From positions 1-64,000 of the forward strand of contig JASANE010000611.1 of the NCBI GenBank assembly GCA_030248225.1: DNA of 64,000 nucleotides, in the 5' to 3' direction. Origin of the DNA: Trileptium ribeirensis (lineage: Eukaryota; Nematoda; Enoplea; Enoplida; Thoracostomopsidae). Shown one piece after another: positions 63,536 to 64,000 of this stretch; the stretch's first letter is position 1; each line of letters begins with the position of its first letter. Below the pieces are notes generated by a model, which did not search any database, had not been told where the DNA came from, and saw only the letters and a list, made by a program, of their open reading frames with translations. The translations under genes and the position numbers were made by a program.

Positions 63536-63857
63536 CTAGTTTGTCGACGGCCTTCGGGAAAAGTGGGGGGCATGATTATCGTGAAATTTCAAATAGGGGA
63601 GGATAAATTTTACTTAAAAATGCTAAACATTTCCAAAGTTTCATATACAGGCCTATAAAATTTTCAGGCTATAAAACAAATAATTAATAATAAATATAAA
63701 TAATAAGTAAGAATAATTAATGTTTTAAACAGAAAACATAAGTAGAGTCATCAAATTTTATTGGGTTTAGTTGAACATGGGGAGAGCTGCGGCCGAGTGG
63801 GGTGGACGAACATAGGGGATTTGGAAAGTGTGGATACCTCCGGTGTGGACAGGTCAG
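63536..63857 (-). mobile_element. MITE family CTGGCCTGTCCACAG, copy 4 (inverted)
   Basis: The minus strand reads CTGACCTGTCCACACCGGAG, then CCCCTATGTTCGTCCACCCC, ACTCGGCCGCAGCTC and CATGTTCAACTAAACCC, as in copies 1 and 2. The other end (CTAGTTTGTCGACGG) is eroded. TATAC before it and TATAT after it may be a 5-bp target duplication. Confidence 0.65.
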
Positions 63858-64000
63858 TATATACATATCGGGTTTTCGGTACTCTGAATACGATAGTTTG
63901 GACACCTAGAGTCCAGCATGAATATTTCATTCCTTTTCTGTGGTTTTCTAAGGGCCGAAAGCATTTCATTTTTTGTCGTTTCTTTGGTTATTCAGATTCG
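63858..64000. other. Window end, nothing recognised
   Basis: Short unassigned sequence to the window edge. Confidence 0.4.

Overview
The window reads as nuclear DNA of an invertebrate animal. A host gene is split by GT-AG introns, and the rest is dominated by eukaryotic transposons: two Ty3/Gypsy LTR elements, LINEs of L2/CR1 and RTE type, a tRNA-derived SINE, Merlin and piggyBac remnants, and several MITE-like inverted-repeat families. I cannot name the species. No bacterial operon, CRISPR array, rRNA gene or intact tRNA gene was seen.

Region 1 (1-12650) is satellite-like. It opens with simple repeats, then a diverged tandem repeat of about 175 bp (anchors at 381, 555, 727 and 914), then a 28-34 bp minisatellite (1962-2119). 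A 4-kb strand-asymmetric purine-rich array follows (2220-6299), built on roughly 16-bp units of the form GGGAAATTGGGAAAAC and broken by recurring pyrimidine-rich spacer modules. A Mag-like Ty3/Gypsy element on the minus strand (6305-11286) is inserted in this array, bounded by two LTRs and a perfect 5-bp target duplication GAAAT.

Region 2 (12650-34075) is a nested retrotransposon block. An older LTR-like sequence (12650-13104, resuming at 29338) is split by a second Ty3/Gypsy element, called element A here (13105-29332, target duplication GGCGG). Element A has LTRs of 1.5-1.7 kb, a Gln/Asn-rich Gag, protease, RT and RNase H, and a C-terminal PHD-finger-like motif, but no recognisable integrase. 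Its right side holds a second start-of-element segment and a third, partial LTR. A full-length L2/CR1-type LINE (20447-24821, target duplication AAATCAA) lies inside its pol region. A SINE (20657-20947, antisense, target duplication TTCCACTGCCCC) lies inside the LINE 5' UTR. To the right are two more diverged LTR-like copies and a 198-bp duplication.

Region 3 (34075-38700) is MITE-rich and carries a Merlin-type (IS1595/ISXO2-like) transposase remnant.

Region 4 (38733 to beyond 60590) is the one convincing host gene. It is a plus-strand KLHDC2/KLHDC1-type Kelch-repeat protein in at least eight exons, whose splice phases all agree. It codes 483 residues up to the last exon seen; the 3' end is not identified. 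Exon 3 carries a roughly 110-residue acidic/Asn-rich insertion not found in the vertebrate family members I know. The Arg, Arg, Ser and Trp residues that read C-terminal diglycine degrons in human KLHDC2 are conserved. Its large introns are full of MITEs, two copies of a GAGCGGAGC-ended element, RTE and piggyBac fragments and short tandem repeats. An L2-type LINE fragment on the minus strand lies after exon 8.
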